Positions 1 through 7,863 of a DNA stretch of 64,000 nt are shown one piece after another. Both the position numbers and the translations under genes were made by a program. The number at the start of each line of letters is the position of its first letter. The stretch's first letter is position 1. This stretch comes from Pseudomonas sp. HN11 (GTDB taxonomy: Bacteria > Pseudomonadota > Gammaproteobacteria > Pseudomonadales > Pseudomonadaceae), in assembly GCF_021390155.1 (NCBI RefSeq), contig NZ_CP089985.1:3111001-3175000 (forward strand), in the 5' to 3' direction. The notes under the pieces are model-generated. The model had not been told where the DNA came from and did no database searches. It worked only from the letters and a program-made list of their open reading frames with translations.

Positions 1-959
1 CGGTGGCAGGGGATGGCTACCGCGATGCTGTTAGCACCACAGGCCTGCGCCACAGCACGGAAAGATTTCGGTGCGCCAATTCGCTCTGCGATTTGCGCGT
101 AGCTGGCCGTACTCCCCGGTGGAATCTCGCGCAACGCTTGCCAAACGCGCTCCTGGAACACTGTGCCGCGTAGATCCAGTGGCAAGTCCAGGCCAAGCGC
201 AGGTGCTTCGACAAAACCGACGACCTGCGCAACCAGTTGTTCGAAACGCTGGTCGGCGCCCACCAGTTCGGCCTTGGGAAACTGATCCTGCAGGTCATGT
301 ACCAATTGATCGGGATCATCTCCCAACAGAATCGCGCACACGCCACGGGCGCTTTGTGCCACCAGGATCGCCCCCAGCGAGCATTGCCCGACGGCGAACA
401 GGATCGCAGTGTTGGAGCCGCCGGCTTTGTAGTCGCTGGGTTTCATGCCGAGAAGCTGGTCGGCCGACTCATAGAAACGGCTGTTGGAGTTGAAGCCTGC
501 GTCATACAGCGCATCTGTAACCGAGTGCGATCCCTTGAGCCCATCCCGTACTTTGCGCGAACGGTGGGCCCCGGCGTAGCCCCTGGGTGTCAAGCCGGTA
601 ATGGCTTTGAACACGCGGTGAAAGTGAAAGGGGCTCAGCTTGGCTCCCGTGGCCAGTGTGCTCAGGCTGGGGGGCGTGTCAGCCTGTTCGATGTGTCGGC
701 AGGCGTCTGCCACCAGTTGCGCGTAGTGCGCCGCCAGTTGGGTCTGGTCCCCGGCGGCGCGCTTGCTGGCGCGATAACCCGCGGCTTCGGCCTGCGCCGG
801 AGTGTCGAAGAACTCGACGTTTTCCGGGCGCGGCAAACGCGAAGCGCTGCTGGGGCGGCAGTACACACCGGTGGTCTTTACACCGTAGACGAACAGCGCA
901 TCAGCCTTGGAGTCACGGGCGAGAATGGCGGCCCAGCGGGGGTCTTGTTCGGTAGTCAT
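1..959 (-). CDS. ada: Ada-type O6-methylguanine-DNA methyltransferase / AraC-type regulator, partial at the window edge
   Basis: This reading frame starts at an ATG whose complement is at 957-959 and leaves the window before its stop. The translation begins MTTEQDPRWAAILARDSKAD and runs through an Ada N-terminal domain (about residues 10-75), an AraC-type helix-turn-helix (about 85-180) and a C-terminal methyltransferase domain reaching the active-site motif PCHR at the window edge. The family transfers alkyl groups from O6-alkylguanine and phosphotriesters to its own cysteines and activates the adaptive response. Here the N-terminal zinc site is broken: the acceptor cysteine remains (VYCRPSS), but the second ligand is Ser, and the usual CxxC pair reads RASKRAAG. 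The AraC part and the C-terminal acceptor look intact, so guanine repair is likely while phosphotriester sensing is doubtful. It lies 75 bp downstream of alkB on the same strand. Confidence 0.9.
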   Translation of the reverse strand, partial: MTTEQDPRWAAILARDSKADALFVYGVKTTGVYCRPSSASRLPRPENVEFFDTPAQAEAAGYRASKRAAGDQTQLAAHYAQLVADACRHIEQADTPPSLSTLATGAKLSPFHFHRVFKAITGLTPRGYAGAHRSRKVRDGLKGSHSVTDALYDAGFNSNSRFYESADQLLGMKPSDYKAGGSNTAILFAVGQCSLGAILVAQSARGVCAILLGDDPDQLVHDLQDQFPKAELVGADQRFEQLVAQVVGFVEAPALGLDLPLDLRGTVFQERVWQALREIPPGSTASYAQIAERIGAPKSFRAVAQACGANSIAVAIPCH

Positions 960-1034
960 GGTCGGCACTCTTGACGGATCCTGGCCAGATTAACCCTGCC
1001 ACGAACGCCTGGCACTCTGAAGCTTGCGGTCAAA

Positions 1035-1700
1035 TCAGCCGGCGGTGCGAAACGTGAGATTGATACGTTGCGGGCCCATGATCGGATGCACACCTTCCTT
1101 GATCGGCATCACTCCGTGAAACCGCAGGCGATCCACGCCGCCCCAGACCACCACGTCGCCATGGAACAGCGAGACTTTCTGGGGCTTGTCACTGCGCTTG
1201 TGGCCGCCAAACTGGAAAGTCGCCGGCAAGCCAAGTGACACAGATACCACCGGTTCGCTATAGCGGCGTTCATTCTTGTCTTGGTGCAGCGACATTTTGG
1301 CGCCGGGCACATAGCGGTTGATCAGGCAGGCGTCAGGGACAAAGTCGGGAAAACCGGCCTCTGCCGCCGCGAGTACAGCCAGTTGGCGCAATATGTCTGG
1401 CATCTGCGGCCATGGCTGCTGGCTGCGTGGGTCAAGCGGCGAGTAGCGGTAACCGGAGGTGTCGGTGGTCCAACCAAGATCGCCACAACTGCTCAATGCC
1501 GCCGACATGGTAAAGCCACCGGGCGTCACCATCTGCCGAAACGGTGATTGCGACAACACCCGCCGCAGTTCCGGTAGAAGGCGCTCAATCCAGGGCAGGG
1601 CGTAGCCTCGTAACACATATGACTGCTCGCCAATTTGCTCACGCCCTGCAGGTTGCCGCAGGGCGTCGTCGGCGAACAGGTCAGCGGTGGGGCCTGGCAT
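1035..1700 (-). CDS. alkB: AlkB, alpha-ketoglutarate/Fe(II)-dependent DNA repair dioxygenase
   Basis: A 221-residue protein, close to the usual length of about 216. AlkB oxidatively removes methyl groups from 1-methyladenine and 3-methylcytosine in DNA and RNA. The iron ligands are visible as HxD (H139, D141) and H195 in RFHGV, and the oxoglutarate arginines as R212 and R218 in the C-terminal RINLTFR motif. The NRYVPG and SLHQDKNE strings are typical of bacterial AlkB. It is followed 75 bp downstream by ada, so the two probably form an alkylation-damage operon, the reverse of the E. coli ada-alkB order. Confidence 0.95.
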   Translation of the reverse strand: MPGPTADLFADDALRQPAGREQIGEQSYVLRGYALPWIERLLPELRRVLSQSPFRQMVTPGGFTMSAALSSCGDLGWTTDTSGYRYSPLDPRSQQPWPQMPDILRQLAVLAAAEAGFPDFVPDACLINRYVPGAKMSLHQDKNERRYSEPVVSVSLGLPATFQFGGHKRSDKPQKVSLFHGDVVVWGGVDRLRFHGVMPIKEGVHPIMGPQRINLTFRTAG

Positions 1701-1704
1701 CGGC

Positions 1705-1869
1705 TTACAGCGCCTTGCTCACATTGATGTCGGTGATTTCATCACTGGCATCGTGAATTTTCGCTAGGGCTTGCATGGCTTCTTCCACGCTATTGGTGTG
1801 CAGTTGGGCGAACTCAAAGCGGCGTTCGCCGTTGAGCTTGTACTTGATCACGTATTTGGTGGTAGTCAC
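1705..1869 (-). CDS. Small conserved hypothetical protein (54 aa)
   Basis: A short frame with a GTG start preceded by AGGAAA at about 6 nt. It reads MTTTKYVIKYKLNGERRFEF and ends DINVSKAL. It ends 4 bp before the alkB start and is probably its upstream operon partner. The composition (beta-strand-like start, then an EEAMQALAKIHD helix) looks like a genuine small cytoplasmic protein. I do not recognise a named family, and no catalytic motif is visible. Confidence 0.6.
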   Translation of the reverse strand: MTTTKYVIKYKLNGERRFEFAQLHTNSVEEAMQALAKIHDASDEITDINVSKAL

Positions 1870-1894
1870 GGCTATTTCCTGTGAAGTGTTCCAA

Positions 1895-2197
1895 TCAGCT
1901 CAGTTTGGAGCTGGTACGACGCACAATGCGGATCTTGTGGGACAACGCGGGCTTGCGGGTCACGCTGATAGCGCGGCGGGTGACGACATCCAGGGTGATG
2001 TTCCAGAAACCGGTGCTCGGCGCGGTGATTTTGGCGGGAAACTTGTCGAAGGCGCCACCGTGATAAGTGTGACGGCCGCCATTTTTGAAGCTGCGAAAAT
2101 TTGCATCACTCATCAGACGGATATTACAAGTCTGCGAGCATTCGATGACGACAATGTCTCCCTCGTTGAGGTGCTCGCGCTGGTGGATGAATTTCAT
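1895..2197 (-). CDS. DUF1883 domain protein
   Basis: A 100-residue protein starting MKFIHQREHLNEGDIVVIEC. The whole length matches the DUF1883 family as I know it from pseudomonads, including SDANFRSFKNGGRHTYHGG and the basic tail IRIVRRTSSKLS. No signal peptide or membrane segment is present. Its function is unknown; the fold is expected to be a small all-beta domain. It ends 25 bp before the GTG of the next small gene, so 1.7-2.2 kb could be co-transcribed with alkB and ada. Confidence 0.85.
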   Translation of the reverse strand: MKFIHQREHLNEGDIVVIECSQTCNIRLMSDANFRSFKNGGRHTYHGGAFDKFPAKITAPSTGFWNITLDVVTRRAISVTRKPALSHKIRIVRRTSSKLS

Positions 2198-2411
2198 GGG
2201 GGGTGTCTCCAGAAGGGCTTTTTCTGAAAAATCAGAACGATACGTAGGTTAAGATGGAGTTTATCAGCCCCAGCGCGTTTATTATCGGCCCGTCTTCAAT
2301 GACGTCGACAATTTAAAACAGTTATTTACCGAGTTATCAGGGATAAATCCTACTTGGGCGGGAGAAATTTACCATCCCCGCTGTCGTAGGGTCTTTATCG
2401 GAGGTTTTAGT

Positions 2412-2765
2412 ATGAAGTGGAGTGTGTTGGTTCTGGCCCTGGCGATTGGTGGGTGTGCTTCGGTTGCAGATATCAAGCAGACCCCTCCGACCCTGGCGGT
2501 CATTTCTGGGAAGAAGCCACAGGAATACGCCGCCTGTGTGGTTCAGAAGTTGTCGGCGACCCGCCGTCCGCCGCAGATCGAGCCCCATAAGGATGGCGGT
2601 GTGCAGGTGATTGTGCCGCAAAAATTCTCGGCCGATCCGTCGGCGATTTTCGAAATCGATGAACGCTCCAGTGGTAGCAGCATCAAGCTCTACGAGAGCA
2701 TGTCCAATGTGCCGATCCGTCCTGGTGATGTGAAGAAGGCTGGCGAAGAGTGCATTTCCGGCTGA
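2412..2765 (+). CDS. Small lipoprotein of unknown function
   Basis: A 117-residue protein with a lipoprotein signal peptide (MKWSVLVLALAIGGCAS, lipobox IGGC with Cys15). The mature part is about 100 residues with two further cysteines (AACVVQ and EECISG) that could form a disulfide. A GGAG ribosome site lies about 8 nt upstream. A strong terminator follows at 2801, so it is probably monocistronic. No specific family was recognised; it is likely an outer- or inner-membrane-anchored periplasmic protein. Confidence 0.8.
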   Translation: MKWSVLVLALAIGGCASVADIKQTPPTLAVISGKKPQEYAACVVQKLSATRRPPQIEPHKDGGVQVIVPQKFSADPSAIFEIDERSSGSSIKLYESMSNVPIRPGDVKKAGEECISG

Positions 2766-2800
2766 TAGAGCCTGCTTCATGCCGCAACGTCTAATCCGAT

Positions 2801-2839
2801 AAAAAGCCTGGCCCTGCGTTCGCGGTGCCAGGCTTTTTT
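2801..2839 (+). terminator. Rho-independent terminator after the lipoprotein gene
   Basis: Inverted repeat AAAAAGCCTGGC ... GCCAGGCTTTTTT: a 7-8 bp GC-rich stem followed by six T. It lies 35 bp after the lipoprotein stop. Confidence 0.85.
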
Positions 2840-2901
2840 GTTGCGCGTTTTGGGAGTTGTCGCGGCTCGATCATTCCCCTACTATTTGTAGGCTTATGCC
2901 A

Positions 2902-2919
2902 TATATGCCTAAGCATATA
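2902..2919. promoter_or_regulatory. AT-rich dyad upstream of the cytochrome operon (candidate operator)
   Basis: A perfect palindrome with 7-bp arms, TATATGC-CTAA-GCATATA, immediately upstream of the ribosome site of the di-haem cytochrome operon. Its position, overlapping the expected promoter or leader, fits a repressor operator. The cognate regulator is not identifiable within the window. Confidence 0.45.
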
Positions 2920-2942
2920 ACTATAAGGATGGAGCCGTGATG

Positions 2943-3587
2943 ATGTCTTTGGAACGAGTATTGATGGGCAGTGCGCTCATGTTGCTATTGGGTAGCGCCC
3001 ACGCGCTGGATGGGAAGAAGATCTTTACCGAGGGGGGCTCGCAACCAGGTGCCATGCCCTGTGTGGCCTGCCATGGCGCTGATGGCGCCGGGATGGCTGC
3101 GGCGGGGTTCCCCAGGTTGGCGGGGTTACCCGCGGGGTATGTGCGTAAACAGCTGGAAGACTTCAAAAGCGGCAGTCGCACAAACCTGGTGATGCAACCG
3201 CTGGCTAATGCGCTGACTGATGCCGAAGTCGAAGCGCTCAGTCAGGCGCTGGCTGCAATGTCTAGCCCTGTGCCGCAAGCGGTTCATCGCAGCGAAATGC
3301 CTGCCAGCGCCGCGCAGAAGCTTGCGCAACAAGGTGCGTGGGAGCGCCAGATTCCAGCCTGTGCCAGCTGTCACGGGCCGTCAGGTACGGGCGTCGGGGA
3401 CGCCTTTCCACCCTTGGCCGGCCAACCCGCCGTCTACCTGGTGGCGCAGTTGACCGCTTGGCAAAACGGAACCCGCCACAACGATCCGAATGACTTGATG
3501 GGGCATATTGCAAAATCCCTCACGTTGGAAGAGGTGCAGGGCGTGGCCGAGTATTTCGCGTCACTGAAAATGGAGGCCAAGCCATGA
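2943..3587 (+). CDS. tsdB: Di-haem cytochrome c (c4-type), TsdB-like electron acceptor
   Basis: A periplasmic c-type cytochrome with a signal peptide (MSLERVLMGSALMLLLGSAHA) and two haem-binding motifs, CVACH and CASCH, in two similar halves (about residues 20-110 and 115-210), as in cytochrome c4. GTG (2937) and ATG (2940) are also possible starts; ATG at 2943 sits best behind GGAG. It overlaps the next gene by 4 bp. In Pseudomonas stutzeri the di-haem TsdB is encoded directly upstream of thiosulfate dehydrogenase TsdA and accepts its electrons. The same order here supports a TsdB role, although a generic c4 cytochrome cannot be excluded. Confidence 0.75.
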   Translation: MSLERVLMGSALMLLLGSAHALDGKKIFTEGGSQPGAMPCVACHGADGAGMAAAGFPRLAGLPAGYVRKQLEDFKSGSRTNLVMQPLANALTDAEVEALSQALAAMSSPVPQAVHRSEMPASAAQKLAQQGAWERQIPACASCHGPSGTGVGDAFPPLAGQPAVYLVAQLTAWQNGTRHNDPNDLMGHIAKSLTLEEVQGVAEYFASLKMEAKP

Positions 3588-4501
3588 GCCCGTTCATGTG
3601 GATCATGGGCCTATTGGCGATGCCGTCAGCCCACGCCGCCCAGATCGCCATGGAGGACCAGTCGCAGCTGCAGCCTTCCGCGAGCCACGCGGCTGTCACG
3701 CAGTTCCAGCCACCTCAAGAGCGTGAGCTGCCTGACAATGCCTACGGCAAGCTGGTCAAAGAAGGCTACGCATTGTTCGTCGATACCAAGCGCCTGGCAC
3801 CGAAATTTGTCGGCAATGGGCTCAACTGCAGCAACTGCCACCTGGATCAGGGCCGCCTGGCCAATTCGGCCCCATTGTGGGGTGCTTACCCGATGTACCC
3901 GGCTTATCGAAAGAAGAACGACAAGGTCAACACCTTCGCAGAGCGGTTGCAGGGGTGTTTCCAATTCAGCATGAATGGCGGCACACCTCCCGCCGCTGAT
4001 AGCCACGAAATTACTGCGCTGTCGGTGTATGCCTACTGGTTGGCCAGCAAGGCGCCATTAGGTGTGGAGTTACCTGGACGCGGTTATCCGGACGTCGCGC
4101 AGCCTGCCAAGGGTTACGACTTGACTCAGGGCGGCGAGGTTTACAAAGGGCAATGCGCTGTTTGCCATGGTGTCGAGGGGCAGGGCCAGAAGGTGGGCGA
4201 CAGTTACGTGATGCCGCCGTTGTGGGGTAAAGACTCCTACAACTGGGGTGCCGGGATGCACCGCATCAACACGGCCGCGTCCTTCATCAAGCACAACATG
4301 CCACTGGGCAAGGGCGGCAGCCTGAGTGACCAGCAAGCCTGGGACGTAGCGGCCTACGTCAACAGCCACGAACGGCCACAGGATCCGCGGCTGGTTGACG
4401 GTTCGGTGGAAAAAACCAGGGTCAAGTTCCACGCCAATGACGGTGTCAATCTCTACGGCCAGACCGTAGAAGGCGTGCTGATCGGACAGGGCATCCGTTA
4501 A
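3584..4501 (+). CDS. tsdA: TsdA-like di-haem thiosulfate dehydrogenase
   Basis: A 305-residue secreted protein (signal MSPFMWIMGLLAMPSAHAA) with haem motifs CSNCH and CAVCH. The region FVGNGLNCSNCH ... PLWGAYPMYPAYRKKNDKVNTFAERLQGCFQFSMNG is characteristic of TsdA, which oxidises two thiosulfates to tetrathionate. The Cys in LQGC matches the cysteine that is the unusual distal ligand of the active-site haem in this family. The second haem domain ends in the NMPLG segment, a candidate ligand loop. Translation is coupled to tsdB by a 4-bp overlap, with GGAGG about 8 nt upstream of the ATG. A terminator follows at 4524. Confidence 0.8.
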   Translation: MSPFMWIMGLLAMPSAHAAQIAMEDQSQLQPSASHAAVTQFQPPQERELPDNAYGKLVKEGYALFVDTKRLAPKFVGNGLNCSNCHLDQGRLANSAPLWGAYPMYPAYRKKNDKVNTFAERLQGCFQFSMNGGTPPAADSHEITALSVYAYWLASKAPLGVELPGRGYPDVAQPAKGYDLTQGGEVYKGQCAVCHGVEGQGQKVGDSYVMPPLWGKDSYNWGAGMHRINTAASFIKHNMPLGKGGSLSDQQAWDVAAYVNSHERPQDPRLVDGSVEKTRVKFHANDGVNLYGQTVEGVLIGQGIR

Positions 4502-4523
4502 ACTGTTGCCCGATCAATGCAAG

Positions 4524-4567
4524 AATGCCGCGCAAACCCTCGGTTTGTGTGGCATTTGTCTTTTTGG
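4524..4567 (+). terminator. Terminator after tsdBA
   Basis: Inverted repeat AATGCCGCGCAAAC ... GTTTGTGTGGCATT followed by a T-rich run (TGTCTTTTT). It lies about 20 bp after the tsdA stop. Confidence 0.75.
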
Positions 4568-4578
4568 GGAAATCTTTC

Positions 4579-4809
4579 ATGAAGCGTGAACACGTCAGAG
4601 CTTGCCAGGCCGAAGGCCAGATATCGGCCACTCACATCATCCAGAACCCAGCCGATCTGGAGGAATGGATCGTGTTCTTCAAGAAAAGCGGCGGCCGCAG
4701 TTTTTTCCTGGTGGATGATCAGGACGAAGTCGAGTCTTTCCCAAGCCTGGATGACCTGGTGGAGACCATCCGTGGCCTGGGTATCAAGTTTGCCGATATT
4801 CAGCTGTAG
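4579..4809 (+). CDS. Small conserved hypothetical protein (76 aa)
   Basis: It reads MKREHVRACQAEGQISATHI and ends GIKFADIQL. The start is taken at the ATG behind GGGGA because the upstream in-frame extension runs through the tsdA terminator. The protein is acidic, with a predicted alpha/beta pattern (EEWIVFFKKSGGRSFFLVDD, then SLDDLVETIRGLG). There is no signal peptide. I do not recognise a family; its close fit to a small cytoplasmic fold and the clear ribosome site argue it is real. Confidence 0.65.
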   Translation: MKREHVRACQAEGQISATHIIQNPADLEEWIVFFKKSGGRSFFLVDDQDEVESFPSLDDLVETIRGLGIKFADIQL

Positions 4810-4818
4810 GCTCGACGC

Positions 4819-5103
4819 TTACTTGCAGACCACCACCACACTGCGGCTTTTGAAGTTGCCCACGTCCTGGCCGAGGGTTTTTTCACTTTCCATGAGCGAC
4901 GGCGTGCCTTCGGTGCCGACGATGCGGTAACCGGTGCCTGCGCAAGAAGCATCAGCCTTTTCGTAGCAACTGGCCCAGGAATTGGCTTCGCCGGAGCAGT
5001 CGATGGTCAGGCCTTGCTCACCGTTTTTCAGGTAGACGTCAGACGTGGTGGTGCATCCGGCCATCAGTGCCAGTGTTGCGGTCAGTGCCAAGGTCTTGTT
5101 CAT
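4819..5103 (-). CDS. Small lipoprotein of unknown function
   Basis: The start is placed at MNKTLALTATLALMAGC rather than at the longer frame, because this gives a clean lipoprotein signal (lipobox LMAGC). The mature part of about 78 residues contains further cysteines (DCSGEANSWASCYEKADASC ... VVVVCK) in a pattern that resembles small cysteine-rich periplasmic lipoproteins of pseudomonads. It is convergent with the 76-residue gene, ending 9 bp from its stop. Function unknown. Confidence 0.75.
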   Translation of the reverse strand: MNKTLALTATLALMAGCTTTSDVYLKNGEQGLTIDCSGEANSWASCYEKADASCAGTGYRIVGTEGTPSLMESEKTLGQDVGNFKSRSVVVVCK

Positions 5104-5244
5104 AGTGAGGTCATCGGGGTAAGGGAGGGCGCTGACACAGGTGTGAGGCGGCTGCAGGCAATTATAGCGAACTGCCACTTGTGCAGTCTCACAAATAAAT
5201 AGCGAGACTGCACTGTCCTTCGTCCGAATAGATGATTGCGGATT

Positions 5245-6216
5245 TTATGGCACACCCATTACGAGCACCCCACTTCCGGTAATCGACCCAGCGGCAGGTA
5301 GGGATCCGGCTCGTCGAACCAGCGAAAAGGTCACGTCATCTCCGCCCACGCTGTTGGTAATTTGAGTCAGGAAAGAACCATTGACTGGAACCGCAGTCCC
5401 CCCACGAACCATTGCTGTGCCGACGTCCGCATTGGTCATCCGCAGGAGGCGTGTATTAAAAGTGGAGGGCGTGCCTTTGTAAGTGATAGTGATCGGCGAG
5501 GTAATCCCGCCGTCCGGACATGAATAGGTGAGTCGGCGGTTATGGGTGATGGGCGTTGTCAGCGGGTCAGTGCCTATAGCCCTCTGGGCGACAGTGCCGA
5601 AGTTTACTTCGATCGGATTATTGTTGTTGATCGTGCACGTTGAGGGTGAGATGGAGAAGTTGTTGGCCGCGGTGTACGTCAGCGCAAGCCTTGAACTGCC
5701 ACCGCTGTAATTGTTGGTCTGGAGGAGATTTAACCTGCCCAGGACATCCCCGATTCGAATATCGATAGGGTTTGTCGGGTTGTTGCGTACCAAAATATAG
5801 GGCGTTACATCAACCGGGACGCCCAGGCGATTGTTAGGCATGCTATTGATACGGATGTCATTCGGTACGGGGGTGTTATGGTAAGACCCATTGATTCGCA
5901 AGCCGGTGCCCTGGCCAGTGAATTTCGGACCGGGCACCCAAGCCGGACCGACCCTTGCCGACGTGTTCCAATAGTCGGTATACCAAGGTTGACTGGCAGG
6001 AAAGAAGGAAAATCGGCACTCAAGCCTTACCCCTTCGAGCATGATACGGGCGCGGTCCGCACTTTGTTGTACGGTGACGGGGACCTGCAGGTTTATCGTG
6101 CCGCCATCACCTACCACTATCCACGTTCCGCCATTCACACGGCAATCCGTTGCGTTAGCGGTGGTCGCCGAAAGCATCGATATGAGGAGCGCTGTGGCTC
6201 CGTAGAGTCGTTTCAT
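5245..6216 (-). CDS. Fimbrial tip adhesin (PapG position), two-domain
   Basis: 323 residues with a signal peptide (MKRLYGATALLISMLSATTANA). The N-terminal part (about 23-195) is a unique lectin-like region with two cysteines; the C-terminal part (about 200-323) is a pilin domain starting FSISPSTCTINNNNPIEVNFG, with its second Cys in RRLTYSCPDG. Two-domain organisation, double pilin length and last place in the operon are the marks of a tip adhesin such as FimH or PapG. As expected for a tip subunit, it lacks an N-terminal donor-strand extension. The receptor cannot be read from sequence. Confidence 0.8.
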   Translation of the reverse strand: MKRLYGATALLISMLSATTANATDCRVNGGTWIVVGDGGTINLQVPVTVQQSADRARIMLEGVRLECRFSFFPASQPWYTDYWNTSARVGPAWVPGPKFTGQGTGLRINGSYHNTPVPNDIRINSMPNNRLGVPVDVTPYILVRNNPTNPIDIRIGDVLGRLNLLQTNNYSGGSSRLALTYTAANNFSISPSTCTINNNNPIEVNFGTVAQRAIGTDPLTTPITHNRRLTYSCPDGGITSPITITYKGTPSTFNTRLLRMTNADVGTAMVRGGTAVPVNGSFLTQITNSVGGDDVTFSLVRRAGSLPAAGSITGSGVLVMGVP

Positions 6217-6305
6217 TTTTATATCTCATGGCCTATCTATCCGGACTTCGCCCACGAACAGGCTTTACCGTTGCCCAGAACAGATGTGAGGTTTGTCTGA
6301 GCCGG

Positions 6306-6854
6306 TCAGGGATAGTCCAGCGTGAAAGTTGAGGTCACTGTGTACGCGCCATGACCAATGGTTTGATCCCTGATGGCCTCCGGCTCACCCTGTACGTAGG
6401 CTTTGAGTTCAATCACATTGCTGCCATCGCTCAACACCTGTTCATCGCTGACGGTATTCACGGGCAGCGGCTTGTTGTTCGGCGTTTCCAGGCCGATCCC
6501 GATGCCCGAGGCGCTGCTTCCTCCATCCAGCGCGAACAGCCCAGGCAGTGCCATGTTTTCGCGACCGCCGAGCGTGATGGTGACTGTCTTGCCAATGGTG
6601 GTATCGCAGTCCTCCAGGTGCACCTTGAAGTCCTTGCCCTGCGTGCGGGTGTTGATATAAAGGTGCTTGCTGGTCACGTCCCAGATTTCCAGCGTGATCG
6701 CATCGTCGCCCGGGCGAATGGTGCAAGCCTCCTCAACCAGGTTTCCCTTGAAGCGAAGGTTGTCCGCAGCATTCGCGCTGGGCGCCAGCCCGAAGGTCAG
6801 CAGTAACGCCACCCAGGCACATGTCCAGCCTTTATGAACCGTTTCATGTTGCAT
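6306..6854 (-). CDS. Fimbrial minor subunit (PapF position)
   Basis: 182 residues with a long signal peptide cleaved near SANAADN. The mature part has the pilin layout: first Cys in EEACTIRPGDDAITLEIWD, second in HLEDCDTT, and the C-terminal beta-zipper FTLDYP with a penultimate-type aromatic residue. GGAG lies 8 nt before the ATG. It sits just before the adhesin gene, so an adaptor role joining the adhesin to the tip fibrillum is inferred from the pap order. Confidence 0.8.
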   Translation of the reverse strand: MQHETVHKGWTCAWVALLLTFGLAPSANAADNLRFKGNLVEEACTIRPGDDAITLEIWDVTSKHLYINTRTQGKDFKVHLEDCDTTIGKTVTITLGGRENMALPGLFALDGGSSASGIGIGLETPNNKPLPVNTVSDEQVLSDGSNVIELKAYVQGEPEAIRDQTIGHGAYTVTSTFTLDYP

Positions 6855-6865
6855 AAACGTGGCTC

Positions 6866-7345
6866 CTACTCGTATTCAGCCAACAGTGTGGCCACCGCTG
6901 CAAACGGCGCAGGGGGAAGCGTTGCACCCGGTTGTTTGATGGGTACAACTTCCAATCTCGGCGGAGACGAGAGGACGATGTCCATTGTCGTATTGAGCGG
7001 GAACGGCACGTTATTCTGGAAAACCCTGATACCCAATGCCGGCACGCTGCTCTGCACTGCTGTGCCATCAAACGCCGTGGGCGTTCCGTTGACGCTCAGC
7101 TTCAGCGCCCAGGGAAGGGTGGACGAGCCACAGTTGATGACGTAGGGAACCGCTTTGCGGTACTGCACACCGTCTACCCGCTTTACGCCCACGTCGCCAA
7201 AGTCGACTTCAATTGTGTTGCCTGCATCAATGGTGCAAGGCGGCGGTTCATTCAGCGTTCCGCTGAACGTCAGGTTGGCCGACGCACCATTGCATAGGCC
7301 CAGGGAGCACAAAGCGAGCAACGCTCGCTGCTGCCAACCAGTCAT
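6866..7345 (-). CDS. Fimbrial minor subunit, tandem paralogue (PapE position)
   Basis: 159 residues; signal peptide ending GASA. The mature domain has EPPPCTIDAGNTIEVDFGDVG, then RVDGVQYRKAVPYVINC with the second Cys, and the beta-zipper end TLLAEYE. The string PPPC ... V-FG ... RVDGV-YR--VPY is shared with the next upstream pilin, so the two are tandem duplicates. GAGGA lies 7 nt before the ATG. It is a probable tip-fibrillum subunit. Confidence 0.8.
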   Translation of the reverse strand: MTGWQQRALLALCSLGLCNGASANLTFSGTLNEPPPCTIDAGNTIEVDFGDVGVKRVDGVQYRKAVPYVINCGSSTLPWALKLSVNGTPTAFDGTAVQSSVPALGIRVFQNNVPFPLNTTMDIVLSSPPRLEVVPIKQPGATLPPAPFAAVATLLAEYE

Positions 7346-7358
7346 TGATCATTCCTCT

Positions 7359-7853
7359 TCATTGATAATCGACCACCAGAGTGGCGGCCGCATCAAAGGC
7401 GCCTCCGGTCAATGTGCTGCCCGCGCGTTTGACGGGCACCGCCTGCACCACCGGAAAATTCGGGTGGGTAAAATTGACTGCGGTATTGAGCGGCCAGTCG
7501 GCGCCATTCACGAACAGCTTTACCCCCAGGTCCGGTTTGCGGGTGACCAATACGCGATTGTCGAACGCGGCGGCCGTGCCCCTGAGTTCCAGCGTCAACG
7601 CGTTGCTGGCGGGCGAATCGCAGGTGACGGTGTAAGGCACCCCCCGACGATAATTGACGCCATCAACCCGTGAGGTTTGAAGGTCATTACCGAAAGGCAC
7701 ATCGAGCGTACTGCCGCCGTTAATCACACAGGGCGGCGGCGCGACGATCACCGCACGGATGGTCAGGTTGGTGTCGGCCTGCACACACTGGCTAACGGCC
7801 CAAAACAACCCACTGCTGATAAGAACGGCCCACGGGCCGGTTGTCTTAGCCAT
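7359..7853 (-). CDS. Fimbrial minor subunit, tandem paralogue (PapK position)
   Basis: The start is taken at the ATG giving MAKTTGPWAVLISSGLFWAV, which has AAGG at 7 nt; an upstream ATG at 7871 overlaps the previous stop but has no ribosome site. The mature pilin domain carries PPPCVINGGSTLDVPFGND, RVDGVNYRRGVPYTVTC and the end LVVDYQ. It closely parallels its downstream neighbour. By position it would be an adaptor of the tip fibrillum. Confidence 0.8.
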   Translation of the reverse strand: MAKTTGPWAVLISSGLFWAVSQCVQADTNLTIRAVIVAPPPCVINGGSTLDVPFGNDLQTSRVDGVNYRRGVPYTVTCDSPASNALTLELRGTAAAFDNRVLVTRKPDLGVKLFVNGADWPLNTAVNFTHPNFPVVQAVPVKRAGSTLTGGAFDAAATLVVDYQ

Positions 7854-7863
7854 TGTCACGCCC

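Noticed and set aside
237..974. Open frame of 245 codons on the plus strand
   Set aside because: It is antisense to ada, whose frame shows clear Ada, AraC and methyltransferase motifs.
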